NCBI GenBank assembly: GCA_947499565.1
Contig: CANMOV010000004.1
Coordinates: forward strand, 186,001 to 250,000
From: an uncultured Croceitalea sp.
GTDB taxonomy: Bacteria; Bacteroidota; Bacteroidia; Flavobacteriales; Flavobacteriaceae
Reading direction: 5' to 3'
Length of the DNA stretch: 64,000 nt
The notes under the pieces are model-generated. The model saw only the letters and a program-made list of their open reading frames with translations, was not told the origin of the DNA and searched no databases. The translations under genes and the position numbers were made by a program. How positions within the stretch are numbered: the stretch's first letter is position 1; every line of letters begins with the position of its first letter. This document shows positions 35,114-45,500 of the stretch, in pieces.

Positions 35114-35836
35114 TTAAGTTAAAAGGTTTCCATTTTCATCCCATTCAGCAGTTATGTTTCTTTTACTTTGATCCACACACTTTGCAATCCATTCTGGGTC
35201 GTATGAAACTCCATGCTGATCTAAAACATCTTGAGGCACTCCATTCCATACATTAGGCATATTACCCTTATAGCCCAATTCTTCGATACCTATCTTAGTA
35301 GTATAAAAGCCAGACATTGTCATATTTCTGACCATGCTAAAAAAGTTTACTTCAAAAGGGCGTTCATTCTCTGGAGTTTTTGGATTGTAATATGCAATCT
35401 CATCCAATATAGCTTTCTGTTGTGCTTCTGTTGCTGATTTAAAGACAACACCATTTTCTGTGTTGCATTTGTGATCCAACCACATTAAACCACCTTTTAA
35501 ATCGGTCTGCATTTTTTCTGACTCTGTATCTCTTGCCATAAAGTCGATAAAAGAGACAACATCAGCATCAGATGCTCCTTTAAATTCATCACTGGGAGGA
35601 AGTATCAAATCGCATAATACAGTCATGGTTTCTCTTTGGTGTTCATTGAAAAAATCTTCACCAGCTTTAATTTCAGATAAAATTTTGTTCTCATAATCCG
35701 TGCGCCACTCTGCTGGTTCATGGGTTTTTACGTCTACAACTTCCGATTTTTCTTCACCAGGTTTGCAACCATGTGCGGCAAGTCCCGTGGCTACAGAGCC
35801 CAACGCAATTGCTTTTAAACTTTTTCTTCTATCCAT
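35114..35836 (-). CDS. gluconate 2-dehydrogenase subunit 3 family protein
   Basis: A 240-residue small subunit of a membrane-type GMC dehydrogenase. The N-terminus MDRRKSLKAIALG resembles a twin-arginine signal, and the hydrophobic segment ends in AAHGC, a possible lipobox (Cys about 24). The conserved core TMTVLCDLILPPSDEFKGA lies at about residues 68-86. In gluconate 2-dehydrogenase and glucoside 3-dehydrogenase this subunit assists export and assembly of the FAD subunit. The GMC gene lies 2 bp upstream on the same strand. Tat export with lipidation is a prediction from motifs only. Confidence 0.88.
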   Translation of the reverse strand: MDRRKSLKAIALGSVATGLAAHGCKPGEEKSEVVDVKTHEPAEWRTDYENKILSEIKAGEDFFNEHQRETMTVLCDLILPPSDEFKGASDADVVSFIDFMARDTESEKMQTDLKGGLMWLDHKCNTENGVVFKSATEAQQKAILDEIAYYNPKTPENERPFEVNFFSMVRNMTMSGFYTTKIGIEELGYKGNMPNVWNGVPQDVLDQHGVSYDPEWIAKCVDQSKRNITAEWDENGNLLT

Positions 35837-35838
35837 GG

Positions 35839-37563
35839 TTAAATATTTTGTTTTTTTAATTGTTCAACGATATAATCAGAAGCTCTCCAAGAAAGGGCTA
35901 AAATCGTCCAGGTACAGTTTTTATCTGCTTGTGAAGTAAATACGCCTGCATCTACTACAAATACATTATCAACATCGTGTAATTGATTAAACTTATTGGT
36001 TACGGATGTTTTTGGATCATCTCCCATTCTAGTAGTACCAACCTCATGAATAATTGCACCTGGAGTATGTAATCCATAATCTCTATCCTTACCTGGCTTA
36101 TCACCCATAAGTTCTCCGCCCATATTGGTTAAAATCTCTTCAAAGGTATCATGAGCATGTTTCGCCTGATTTCGCTCTAAATCTGACCATTTATAATTAA
36201 AACGTAATACAGGTATACCCCATTCATCAACCACATTTGGGTCAATCTCACAATAATTGTCCTTTCTGGCAATTGACTCACCTCTAGCTGATATTCCTAC
36301 AACAGCTCCGTAATATTTTTTAAGATCGCTTCTTAATATATCACCGTATCCTCCTGCTTTTGTTCCAAAAAATTTATTGAAATCATTCACATTAAAACCA
36401 GTTCCGTAACTAGGCATACCCATACCTCCCCATATTTCTAGGTGATACCCACGAGGAAAATCTAATTTAGAATTATCACCCCACCAAGGTGAATAAATAT
36501 GCATACCTCCAACACCATCTTCATTATAAGATACTTTTCTATTCATTAAATCAGGAATAAAAGCCGCTCTATCTGCACCAGTAGAATCATGCAAATATTT
36601 ACCAACAACATCACTACTATTACCCAAACCATTTGGGTGTTGTTTACTTTTAGAATTCATTAAAATTCTAGCTGAGCTACAAGCAGAAGCCGCCAAAATA
36701 ACGGTTTTACCTTTTAACTTATACTCTTTTCTATCATCCTTACTAATGTAGGAAACCCCAGTGGCTCTACCTTCTTCATCTGTTGTTACTTCCCTTACCA
36801 CAGAGTTAACAAAAAGATCTACCTGCCCCCTACTTTTCTGTGCTGGAAAAATTAAACATGTCCCCGCAGAAAAATCGGCATAAACTTGGCAAGCTCTAGC
36901 ACACTGCCCACAATAAAAACAAACTCCACGATCATTATTAATACGCTTGGTCAACATAGACATCCTCGAAGGATATACAGGGACTCCAGATTTTTTGGCC
37001 CCATTTATATAGAACAGTTCATGTAATCTTGGTTTTGGTGGCGGAAGAAAAAAGCCATCTGGATCATTAGGAAGGCCCTCATTAGTTCCAAAAACACCTA
37101 TAAGCTTGTCTACCTTATCGTAATAAGGTTTAACATCATCATAACTAATAGGCCAATTATCACCATAACCATCTCTATCTTTTCCCTTAAAGTCTTTTGG
37201 ACCAAACCTCAGCGAGATACGTCCCCAGTGGTTTGTTCTACCTCCAAGCATATGAGACCTAAACCAATTAAACTTGGTTCCCTCCACATGAGTATAGGGC
37301 TCTCCCTCTATATCCCAACCTCCATAGGCAGCATCATAATCTCCAAATGGGCGATAGCGAGTGCCAGCACCTCTACGTTCCGATTCATAAGGCCAACGCA
37401 ATTGGGTTTTTTGTTCTGGGTCAGCTGGGTCAAAAAATGGTCCTGCTTCCACTACAGCCACTTTTAAACCTGCATCGGCAAGTACTTTGGTAGCCATACC
37501 ACCTCCTGCACCGGACCCAACAATAATTGCGTCATACACGGTAGATTCTTCTATTATCTGCAT
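35839..37563 (-). CDS. GMC family FAD oxidoreductase
   Basis: A 574-residue flavoprotein. The FAD-binding motif is VGSGAGGGMATKVLADAG with VVEAGP at residues 12-43. GGRTNHWGR marks the substrate-facing GMC signature, and the C-terminal VVDAGVFTSQADKNCTWTILAL holds the catalytic region. A Cys-rich stretch (GVCFYCGQCARACQ) is typical of the class that pairs with a subunit 3 protein. There is no signal peptide, so export probably depends on its Tat-type partner. Known relatives oxidise gluconate or the C3 hydroxyl of glucosides; the substrate here is unknown. Confidence 0.9.
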   Translation of the reverse strand: MQIIEESTVYDAIIVGSGAGGGMATKVLADAGLKVAVVEAGPFFDPADPEQKTQLRWPYESERRGAGTRYRPFGDYDAAYGGWDIEGEPYTHVEGTKFNWFRSHMLGGRTNHWGRISLRFGPKDFKGKDRDGYGDNWPISYDDVKPYYDKVDKLIGVFGTNEGLPNDPDGFFLPPPKPRLHELFYINGAKKSGVPVYPSRMSMLTKRINNDRGVCFYCGQCARACQVYADFSAGTCLIFPAQKSRGQVDLFVNSVVREVTTDEEGRATGVSYISKDDRKEYKLKGKTVILAASACSSARILMNSKSKQHPNGLGNSSDVVGKYLHDSTGADRAAFIPDLMNRKVSYNEDGVGGMHIYSPWWGDNSKLDFPRGYHLEIWGGMGMPSYGTGFNVNDFNKFFGTKAGGYGDILRSDLKKYYGAVVGISARGESIARKDNYCEIDPNVVDEWGIPVLRFNYKWSDLERNQAKHAHDTFEEILTNMGGELMGDKPGKDRDYGLHTPGAIIHEVGTTRMGDDPKTSVTNKFNQLHDVDNVFVVDAGVFTSQADKNCTWTILALSWRASDYIVEQLKKQNI

Positions 37564-37591
37564 TACATTGTTTTTATTTTATTTGAAAAAG

Positions 37592-40500
37592 TCATCTTTT
37601 AATTGTCCATTCAAAGAGTTGCAACTTATCATTATTATTGGCAACAACAATTGTTTCTTTATTATTAATCTTTATTTTTAGGAGGTTTTTGGCATCATTC
37701 GAAGCAAAAAAACCACTCTTAACATAATCTATCTCTTTAAATTGTCCAGCACCATTTCCTAAAAGTAAGGTTCCAATACCGGCATCGCTCCTTGGAGTTT
37801 CTATCTCTGAAACGTAAAGATTACCAACAGTAAGTATATCTAAATTCCCATCTCCATTAAAATCCTCAACTAATACATCATTTATACTAGTAAGTTGAGC
37901 CTCTGAAGGTAATTTTCTCATTTTAAAACTACCATCTCCAAGGTTTTCCACATAATACGAAGCAAAAGTATTTGCCTGATAATGCAAGGCATTCTCCAAG
38001 TTTGCTTCACCATAGACTTCGTTAATTTCCATTGAAGCAAAAAGGTCATATTTTTTTATCTCCTTTTTTAATCCTGGTATTTGTTCCGATGAGCAAGAAA
38101 AACCTCTTAATGGGTAATGTTTATTATCGCTGTGATAGCCCAAAACAATATCTCCACTTCCATTTCCATCAAAATCTTTGTAGTAAATATCAAATGGCTC
38201 CTCTTGTGATGTTTTGTACTTGTAGTTGAGTCCCAGATTACCCGCAATAAAATCCATATCTCCGTCTGCATCAAAATCACCCGGCGTAATACTAAACCAC
38301 CAACCCACAGTATCAGTAAAACTGGGTATTGCTACTTTTGTTAAAGTGCCATTTTGATTTGAAAAAATAGTTATCGACATCCATTCCCCTACTATAACTA
38401 AATCTAAATCTTCATCATTATCATAATCTAACCAAGAAGCATCTGTAACCATGCCTATATTCTCTAGTTCTGGTGCTAATTCTGTAGTTGCGTTTACCAA
38501 ACTTCCATTATCATTGATAAACAAGGAGCTTGATGCAGGTAACGGATATTGGTGTGGAACATGACGCCCTCCAACAAATACATCTAAATCCCCGTCTTTA
38601 TCATAATCTTCTACCACAACTTTAGAACCACTACTCCTATCTGAATTAAGAAGCGCTCCCTTTTTAAAATTACCCTTACCATCATTTAGGTAAAGTCTAT
38701 CTGCGAAATGAAAATCATTTTTTGCATACTCGTTCCCTCCACTAACTACGTATAAATCCTTAGCACCATCTCCATTTACATCAAAAAAGACAGCATCAAC
38801 ATCTTCATAAGGGGCTTCTTTCGTCCAAAATTCAATATTGCTTTTAGAGAATTCCCCATTATTACCTTGAAGCATTACCGCAGGTTCATAACCTGACGCG
38901 CCTCCAATATAAATATCCTCTAAGCCATCATTGTTTATATCCGCACTTGCAAGCGCAGGACCAAACTGCGACATTTTATGAGGCAATAATACTTGGTAAT
39001 TAAAATCATCAAAATCATTTTCTTGATGATTGTATTTTAAATTTGAGGTTTCTGTAACTTCATAAAATAAGTTAGAACTTTTAGATTCTTCCTTTTTAGC
39101 GAATAGCTTTCCTTCTTGCATAGCCAATTCAATCAACCTATTAGGTTTTAAATTAGTCCTCACTGTTTTATTTCCATTAGGCCAATAAACTTCTAGTGTG
39201 TCAATCTTTTCAGAATTACCTATACCAAAATGAGCATAGGGTTCGCTAGTGGAATAAATCCCTCTCACGTTGGTAGTTTCAAAAAACTGTTCTTGGTTAT
39301 TTGTCACCAATCTTAATCTTGAACCAAATGTGTTTCTGTTTTCACCATCAATAAGCTTAACTCTTAAATAATTGGAGTTTGGCATTGATTCTGAATTATT
39401 ACGGTAAACAAAAGCTTCTTCATTGATATTATTAACCACAAAATCTAAATCTCCATCATTATCTAAATCTGCATAGGCAGAACCATTGGAGAACGATTCC
39501 TTTCCCAATCCCCAATCTTCTATTACTTTCTTAAATTTAAAATCTCCTTGATTTTTAAAAGCATAATTTTTTAGTGGTTGCGATGGTAAAATTGCCAAGG
39601 CCTCATCCAAATCTAGTATATCCCAAATACTTATTTCTCCGGCATTTGGATTCTCTTTAATCCATTCATTTGCAGTGTCCAAAACATATTGGCCCACAGC
39701 ATCATCTGCATCTGTATTTCTAATATCTCTTAGCAGTCCATTGGTAATATAAGCATCCTTAAGGCCGTCATTATCAAAATCCGCCAAGAGATTACTCCAA
39801 CTCCAATCCGTTGCCTGCATTCCAGTAAACTGAGCTAAATCACTAAATGTTCCGTTACCATTATTTTTTTGAACTGTATTGTACATGTATTGATAATGAC
39901 CTCCATTAGCTACTACCTTCCAGAAGGCATCTATGTCCATACCGCTCATGTTGGATTTAAGCCTAAAATTATCTTCGGCAACCATATCTACAACAAAAAT
40001 ATCTAGTTGGTTATCATTATTTAAGTCAGCTACATCAACCCCCATACTATAGTAAGGCATATGTTTTAGAGATTCGTCTGCCTTATTGGTAAAGCTGCCA
40101 TCTCCATTGTTTATAAAAAGGAAGTCAGGGGCATAAAAATCGTTAGCGACGTAAATATCTATAAATCCATCATTATTAAGATCACTTGCCGATACGCCAT
40201 TAGGAAAACCGGTAATTGCTATACCAGCTTCTTTAGAAACATCTTTAAAGCTATCTCCTACATTTTTATATAGTTTTAAATGAAATTCTGGTTTTAATAA
40301 TTCCGTCCCTTTAAATTCTGAGAAATTACCAGGATTTGGCGGCTGGGTTAAAAGAAATAAATCTAACATACCGTCATTATTATAGTCTAAAAAAGTAGCA
40401 TGCCGTGTGCGTTGGTTATCCGCAACCCCGTAAGTCTTAGCCATCTCTTTAAATGTAGCATCACCATTATTTATATAAAGTAAATTTTTTCTGAGTTCAG

Positions 40501-40930
40501 GCTTATCATCATACAATTCTCTACTGATATAAATATCTTGAAATCCATCATTATTTATGTCTGCTACTGTAACGCCTGTAGACCAACCATTATCTTGAAT
40601 AATACCCGCTTTTTTCGTAAAATCTTCAAACCGAAGATTTCCTTTATTAATATAAAGCTTGTCTGAAACCTGGTTTCCTGCAAAAAACAAATCTTGTAGG
40701 CCATCGTTATTAAAATCTCCTACACCTACTCCTGCTCCTCCATAAAAATTAGCATATTTAAATACACTCAATTCCTTTCGGTCTTCAATATCATTAGAAA
40801 AGTTAATCCCCGTTTCTGCAGCTACTAATAAAGAAAAACGAGTCTCAGGGGCAGTTTGTTCTTTATCACATGACAAAACACTGATAAAAAAAGAAATACA
40901 AATTATAAAGAAGATGTACTTTTTAAACAC
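37592..40930 (-). CDS. large FG-GAP/VCBS repeat lipoprotein with ASPIC/UnbV domain
   Basis: A 1112-residue lipoprotein (ISVLSC, Cys about 21) with about 14 calcium-binding D-x-D/N-x-D-G repeats (for example DFNNDGLQDLF and DINNDGFQDIY), which suggest a beta-propeller. A central UnbV-type segment (about residues 515-600, GSRLRL...YAHFGIG...VEVYWPNG-like) separates seven repeats on each side. Such proteins often follow SusCD pairs in marine Bacteroidota and are thought to bind glycans or act at the surface; no catalytic site is recognised. The next gene in the train is the GMC oxidoreductase. Confidence 0.88.
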   Translation of the reverse strand: MFKKYIFFIICISFFISVLSCDKEQTAPETRFSLLVAAETGINFSNDIEDRKELSVFKYANFYGGAGVGVGDFNNDGLQDLFFAGNQVSDKLYINKGNLRFEDFTKKAGIIQDNGWSTGVTVADINNDGFQDIYISRELYDDKPELRKNLLYINNGDATFKEMAKTYGVADNQRTRHATFLDYNNDGMLDLFLLTQPPNPGNFSEFKGTELLKPEFHLKLYKNVGDSFKDVSKEAGIAITGFPNGVSASDLNNDGFIDIYVANDFYAPDFLFINNGDGSFTNKADESLKHMPYYSMGVDVADLNNDNQLDIFVVDMVAEDNFRLKSNMSGMDIDAFWKVVANGGHYQYMYNTVQKNNGNGTFSDLAQFTGMQATDWSWSNLLADFDNDGLKDAYITNGLLRDIRNTDADDAVGQYVLDTANEWIKENPNAGEISIWDILDLDEALAILPSQPLKNYAFKNQGDFKFKKVIEDWGLGKESFSNGSAYADLDNDGDLDFVVNNINEEAFVYRNNSESMPNSNYLRVKLIDGENRNTFGSRLRLVTNNQEQFFETTNVRGIYSTSEPYAHFGIGNSEKIDTLEVYWPNGNKTVRTNLKPNRLIELAMQEGKLFAKKEESKSSNLFYEVTETSNLKYNHQENDFDDFNYQVLLPHKMSQFGPALASADINNDGLEDIYIGGASGYEPAVMLQGNNGEFSKSNIEFWTKEAPYEDVDAVFFDVNGDGAKDLYVVSGGNEYAKNDFHFADRLYLNDGKGNFKKGALLNSDRSSGSKVVVEDYDKDGDLDVFVGGRHVPHQYPLPASSSLFINDNGSLVNATTELAPELENIGMVTDASWLDYDNDEDLDLVIVGEWMSITIFSNQNGTLTKVAIPSFTDTVGWWFSITPGDFDADGDMDFIAGNLGLNYKYKTSQEEPFDIYYKDFDGNGSGDIVLGYHSDNKHYPLRGFSCSSEQIPGLKKEIKKYDLFASMEINEVYGEANLENALHYQANTFASYYVENLGDGSFKMRKLPSEAQLTSINDVLVEDFNGDGNLDILTVGNLYVSEIETPRSDAGIGTLLLGNGAGQFKEIDYVKSGFFASNDAKNLLKIKINNKETIVVANNNDKLQLFEWTIKR

Positions 40931-40965
40931 GTAATAAAACTATAATAAATTTAGGTATTAAAATA

Positions 40966-40993
40966 GATAAAGGAGAGTTGCCTCTCCCTTATC
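40966..40993 (-). other. intercistronic hairpin with GNRA loop between susD and the FG-GAP gene
   Basis: On minus-strand RNA, 40982-40993 and 40966-40977 pair over 12 bp with one U-G wobble and close on a GCAA tetraloop. The following sequence (UAUUUUAAUACC) is only moderately U-rich. It may be a partial terminator or an RNA-stability element that protects the susCD message. Confidence 0.6.
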
Positions 40994-41046
40994 ACTTGAA
41001 TAAAACTAAACTAACTCATTAAAATTAATGAGGAAAAAAAACTATA

Positions 41047-42570
41047 TTATTGAACATCCCACCACATTCTAGTAAAAAATTGGTCAGCTCCTTGTCTAGA
41101 AAGAACCGCTTGATAGTTATCAGCATTTGTGGTTTGCTCACGTTCAAAATATCTTAATCTACGTGGTATTTCACCATTACTTTCGTTACCAGGGTAATTA
41201 TTTGGAGTTAATGCAGGAATACCTGTTCTTCTCCAGTTTGCATATGCTTCAATGTGATTTAAGAAAGTTACAATCCAATATTGTGTATTTACTTGCACTA
41301 AACCATTTGCAGCATCATAAGGGTTTGCCGTTAAGTAATCCTGAATTTCCGTATCTGTTATAGACTGGTCACCTACTGTATACAAATCTAGTTGGCGCAT
41401 TGCTGCTTCAACACCTGCAGCGTAATGAGCCGCTGCATCAGTACCTATTCCCCATCTAATATTTGCTTCCGCTAACATGAACTCCACTTCAGCGTAACTT
41501 TGAAAAAAGTAAGGGTCATCCTCGCCTGTTATTAAATTCCTATTTGGCTCGGAGAAATTATCTAAATTATCTCCTCCTGGAATATTCTGTACAGTAGTAC
41601 CATCTAAACCATTAGGCAAACCTACTTGTAATGCAGGGTCATTAGAGCCACTGGTATTTCTATCTCCATCACCATCTGGAAGAGCAGCGTAAATACGAAG
41701 TCTTGGGTCACTAGTACTGCTTAATGCATTAACGAATGTATCACTCATACGCATACTATCATCAGCTTGAAACACTTGCCCATTCCCATTTCTGTTTATC
41801 CCTTCAGGACCATTGGTGTGCCTCATATAAGCTATGTCATCATTGGATACCATTACACCGCCATCAATAGCACGTTGTGCCCATTGTTGAGCTGCGGCAG
41901 CATCTACTTTAATAAGTCTAAGTCCAAGACGTAACATCATTGAATAACCAAATCTCCTCCATTTACCCTGATCACCATCGAATAGAACATCTGCACTACC
42001 AAATTGTGAAGTACCATCAGGTAAAGCAGCAGTGGCTTCTCCTAGCTCGTTCAACATATCTGCATAAATCTCACTCTGCGGATCATAAACTGGCTTAAAA
42101 ATCCCATCTGAAAAACCTTTTCCTGCTTCACTATAAGGGACATCACCATATAAATCTGTGATTTTATGATAAACAAATACACGCCAAATTCTGGCAATAG
42201 CTAACATTTCATCCGGAAATTGACCTGTGTCATCAGCTTCTAGCTGATTAATAATATCTTCAATTCCCTTAACATGGTCATTATAACCTCTTTCAAACCA
42301 TGCTCCAGACCATTGCGCGTTATACAAATAACGATCACCCGCACCTAGACCGCTTGGGTTAGCCATGTGCTGTATCATATAAGAGCTATAAATGATATTT
42401 GCTCTCCAATTTTCGAATCTATCTCCTGCTGTAAACAACAAGTTAGCTGTAAACTTTGGCCCTGGATCTAAAGATGTAGCCGCATTAGGGTTAACATTTA
42501 AGTCTTCAAAACCCTCATCACAACTCAACAATACACTAAAAGTTGCGATTAATATTAATATTTTTTTCAT
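41047..42570 (-). CDS. SusD/RagB family outer-membrane lipoprotein
   Basis: A 507-residue surface lipoprotein (lipobox SVLLSC, Cys about 17) of the SusD-like_2 type. It begins DEGFEDLNVNPNAATSLDPG, has TPR-like helices and the late DDPYFFQSYAEVEFMLAEANIRWG region typical of this fold. SusD proteins cap a SusC barrel and bind the oligosaccharide before import. The SusC gene is 10 bp upstream on the same strand, and the next gene follows after 116 bp containing a hairpin. The ligand cannot be inferred from sequence. Confidence 0.93.
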   Translation of the reverse strand: MKKILILIATFSVLLSCDEGFEDLNVNPNAATSLDPGPKFTANLLFTAGDRFENWRANIIYSSYMIQHMANPSGLGAGDRYLYNAQWSGAWFERGYNDHVKGIEDIINQLEADDTGQFPDEMLAIARIWRVFVYHKITDLYGDVPYSEAGKGFSDGIFKPVYDPQSEIYADMLNELGEATAALPDGTSQFGSADVLFDGDQGKWRRFGYSMMLRLGLRLIKVDAAAAQQWAQRAIDGGVMVSNDDIAYMRHTNGPEGINRNGNGQVFQADDSMRMSDTFVNALSSTSDPRLRIYAALPDGDGDRNTSGSNDPALQVGLPNGLDGTTVQNIPGGDNLDNFSEPNRNLITGEDDPYFFQSYAEVEFMLAEANIRWGIGTDAAAHYAAGVEAAMRQLDLYTVGDQSITDTEIQDYLTANPYDAANGLVQVNTQYWIVTFLNHIEAYANWRRTGIPALTPNNYPGNESNGEIPRRLRYFEREQTTNADNYQAVLSRQGADQFFTRMWWDVQ

Positions 42571-42580
42571 AGTGTTGTTT

Positions 42581-45500
42581 TTAGAATTTTACATTTAGCG
42601 TTAGACCATAACTTCCGATTGGTGGAAGTCCAAAATATTCTAACCCTTGGGCATTGCTCGTATTAAAAGCAGATTCTGGATTAATATTATCCGTAGCACG
42701 GGAAATAAAGAACAAATCTCTACCTACAAATGATATACTAGCACTTTGGATAAAGGTGTTTTCCAATATAGAACTCGGAAGTGTGTATCCAAAGCTTAAC
42801 TGTCTAAGCTTTATAAAATCTGAATCATAAGTTACTTCTTCTGCTATTGACCCCAATCTACCATAATATGATTGAAGTGTAGTATTGTCATGTGTAAATG
42901 TAAATGGATTACCCGCCTCATCTACGCCAGTAACAGTTAAACCGCCTTCTCTACCTTCGAGAGTGTTTCTGTGCAAGCCATTACCATAGGCTATAGAATT
43001 GGTTCCAGAATATACCTGGCCTCCAAATTTGCCGTCTATTAGAAAACTTAAATTGAAGTTTTTATAGTTAAAACTGTTGTTCCATCCTACGGTCCATGGT
43101 GGTACACCATCGCCTAAAACCTGTCTTTCTGGATTAATTACTGGTAATCCTGCAGCATCATAAACAATCTGACCATTATTTCTTAAAAAAGCAGTTCCCA
43201 CTATTTTTCCAAAACGCTCTCCTGGTCTTTGAATAATATTAGCGGCAAATGTTCTAACATTTCCTACATTTAAATCCCCGCCAGTATCGTCTGTAGATTC
43301 TACGAAACTTTCATTAAAAGTTAGATTTAGACTCGTATTCCAGCCAAAATTTTGATTTCTAATAGGTACACCTTTCAACAATGCCTCAATACCCTTATTT
43401 TTTAACACTCCAATATTGGAAGCAACATTTCCAAATCCTGAAGTATTTGAAATGTTTACATTTAAAATATCACGGTCAGTTGTATTTGTGTAGTACGCTA
43501 TATCTAAACCTAAGCGATTATCTAAGAAACTTAAATCTAAACCTACTTCCGTCTCTGTTTTTACAAATGGTGTTAATGTCGCATTTGGTACTGTACCTCC
43601 ATCAATTCTTCCTAAAGGTTGTCCTAAGTGACCCTGTCCAAAAATAGAAAATGGCAAACTTAAACTATAAGGATCAGGAGCGCCACCCCCAACTTCGGAA
43701 TAACCAACTCTTAGTCTTCCAAAACTTAGCCAATCACTATTTTCTAGTAATTCGGAAAACACAAAACTTGCACTGGCAGAACCATAAAATTCATTATTTG
43801 GTGTATCCTTATCCGCTGCACTTAGCGTTGAAAACCACTCATTACGACCAGTTACTGTTAAGTATAAATAATCTTTATATGAAAATTCAACCTGACCATA
43901 TAGCGCTGAAAGTGCTAGTTCTTCTAATCTTCTAGATCTGCTAGCATTTTCCACATTTCCTAAGATTTCAAGAAATGGAATTACAAATCTACTTCCACTT
44001 AAAGTTAATGCATCACTACGTTGAGTGTTCTTATTAGCACCAAAAAAGGCTTCTACTTTAAAATCGTTATTAATTGCCTTATCAATTCCTAAAATAATAT
44101 CTGCATCTACTTGGGTTAGATTAGTTGAAAATTCATTTATATCTCCAAGCGGAGAAAATGCGGTACCAAAACCTGTTACTCTTGTACTTCTAACAACTTG
44201 ATGATCTATACCCGCTCTAGCAGTAATATTTAACCAATCTAAAATATCATACTTGAGTGTTGCCGAACTTAAAATTCTATTTTTTCTATCAAATGTTGTA
44301 AACCTAGAAGCAGCCCAATACGGGTTTTGCACAAAAGGATTCGAAGATATTTGATCTTCTGTTCCATCTTCAAGAGCACCATTTCTATTTGCCCCTAAAT
44401 CCTCCACATTTACGTTTGCCGGCAATACAGCTGGCGCAAAATTTGGATTACCAGGTGTATCAGAAATTCTAGGTCTATTATTAACCTTTTCTACAATATA
44501 TCTAGCACTAAGGTTTAGAGAAAGTTTTTCGTTATGGATAGCTCCTAAATTCAATGAAAATGATTTACGATTGAAATTAGAATTAGGAACTACATCCTCA
44601 TTATCTAAATTGGTCACACCAAAACGATAATTAAAGTTTTCCCCTGCCTTAGATAAAGCAACCGTATTTATAAAGGTTGTTCCTGTTCTGTAAAATCTAT
44701 CTAAATTATCTCCGGCATCAGTATAAGGCCTAGAAACACCATCATATTGTACAGAATTTGCAGTGCTACCCAATCTTGGACCCCAAGATCTGAATGCATT
44801 ATCTAAAGCTTCTTGAGCAGTTGTAGGAGCTATCCCTTGACTACCTTGCCCGTATTCTCGCTGAAAATCTCTTACTCCAGATTGAATATTATCAAAAGTT
44901 ACTTGAGAACTATAATCAATCCCAAATCCTTCTTGCTCTTTACCATTCTTTGTAGTGATAATAATAACACCTGCAGCAGCTCTAGAACCATATAAAGCAG
45001 CAGCAGCACCACCTTTAAGCACACTTACCGATTCAACATCATCTGGATTAATACTAGAAACACCATCTCCAAAATCTGATCCACCCCATTCACTAGCAGC
45101 ACCTAATTGTGTATTATCTATAGTAACTCCGTCTACTACATATAAAGGCTGATTACCACCGGCTAAACTTGAAGCTCCACGTATAACAACTCTACTAGAC
45201 CCAGCAGCACCTGTTGCTGGAGGCGTAATATTTACACCTGCCACCTTACCTTGCAAGGCATTTAAGGCGTTTGTTGTTTTTACTTCAGCGACGGATTCTC
45301 CTCCTAGCTGAGTTACTGCATAACCAAGAGACCGTCTATCTCTTTCAATTCCTAAGGCAGTAACTACTACTTCGTCTAAGCTTTCCGCATCATCTGCTAA
45401 AGAAATATTTGCCGTAGTTGTTCCTATTACAGATAATTCTGTAGTAGCATACCCTAAAGACGAAAATACAAGCGTAGCATTATCAGCAACGCTTATAGTA

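Noticed and set aside
41015-41032. CTCATTAA/TTAATGAG palindrome as a susD terminator
   Set aside because: The homopolymer lies on the wrong side for the minus-strand susD transcript, and the AT-rich stem is weak.
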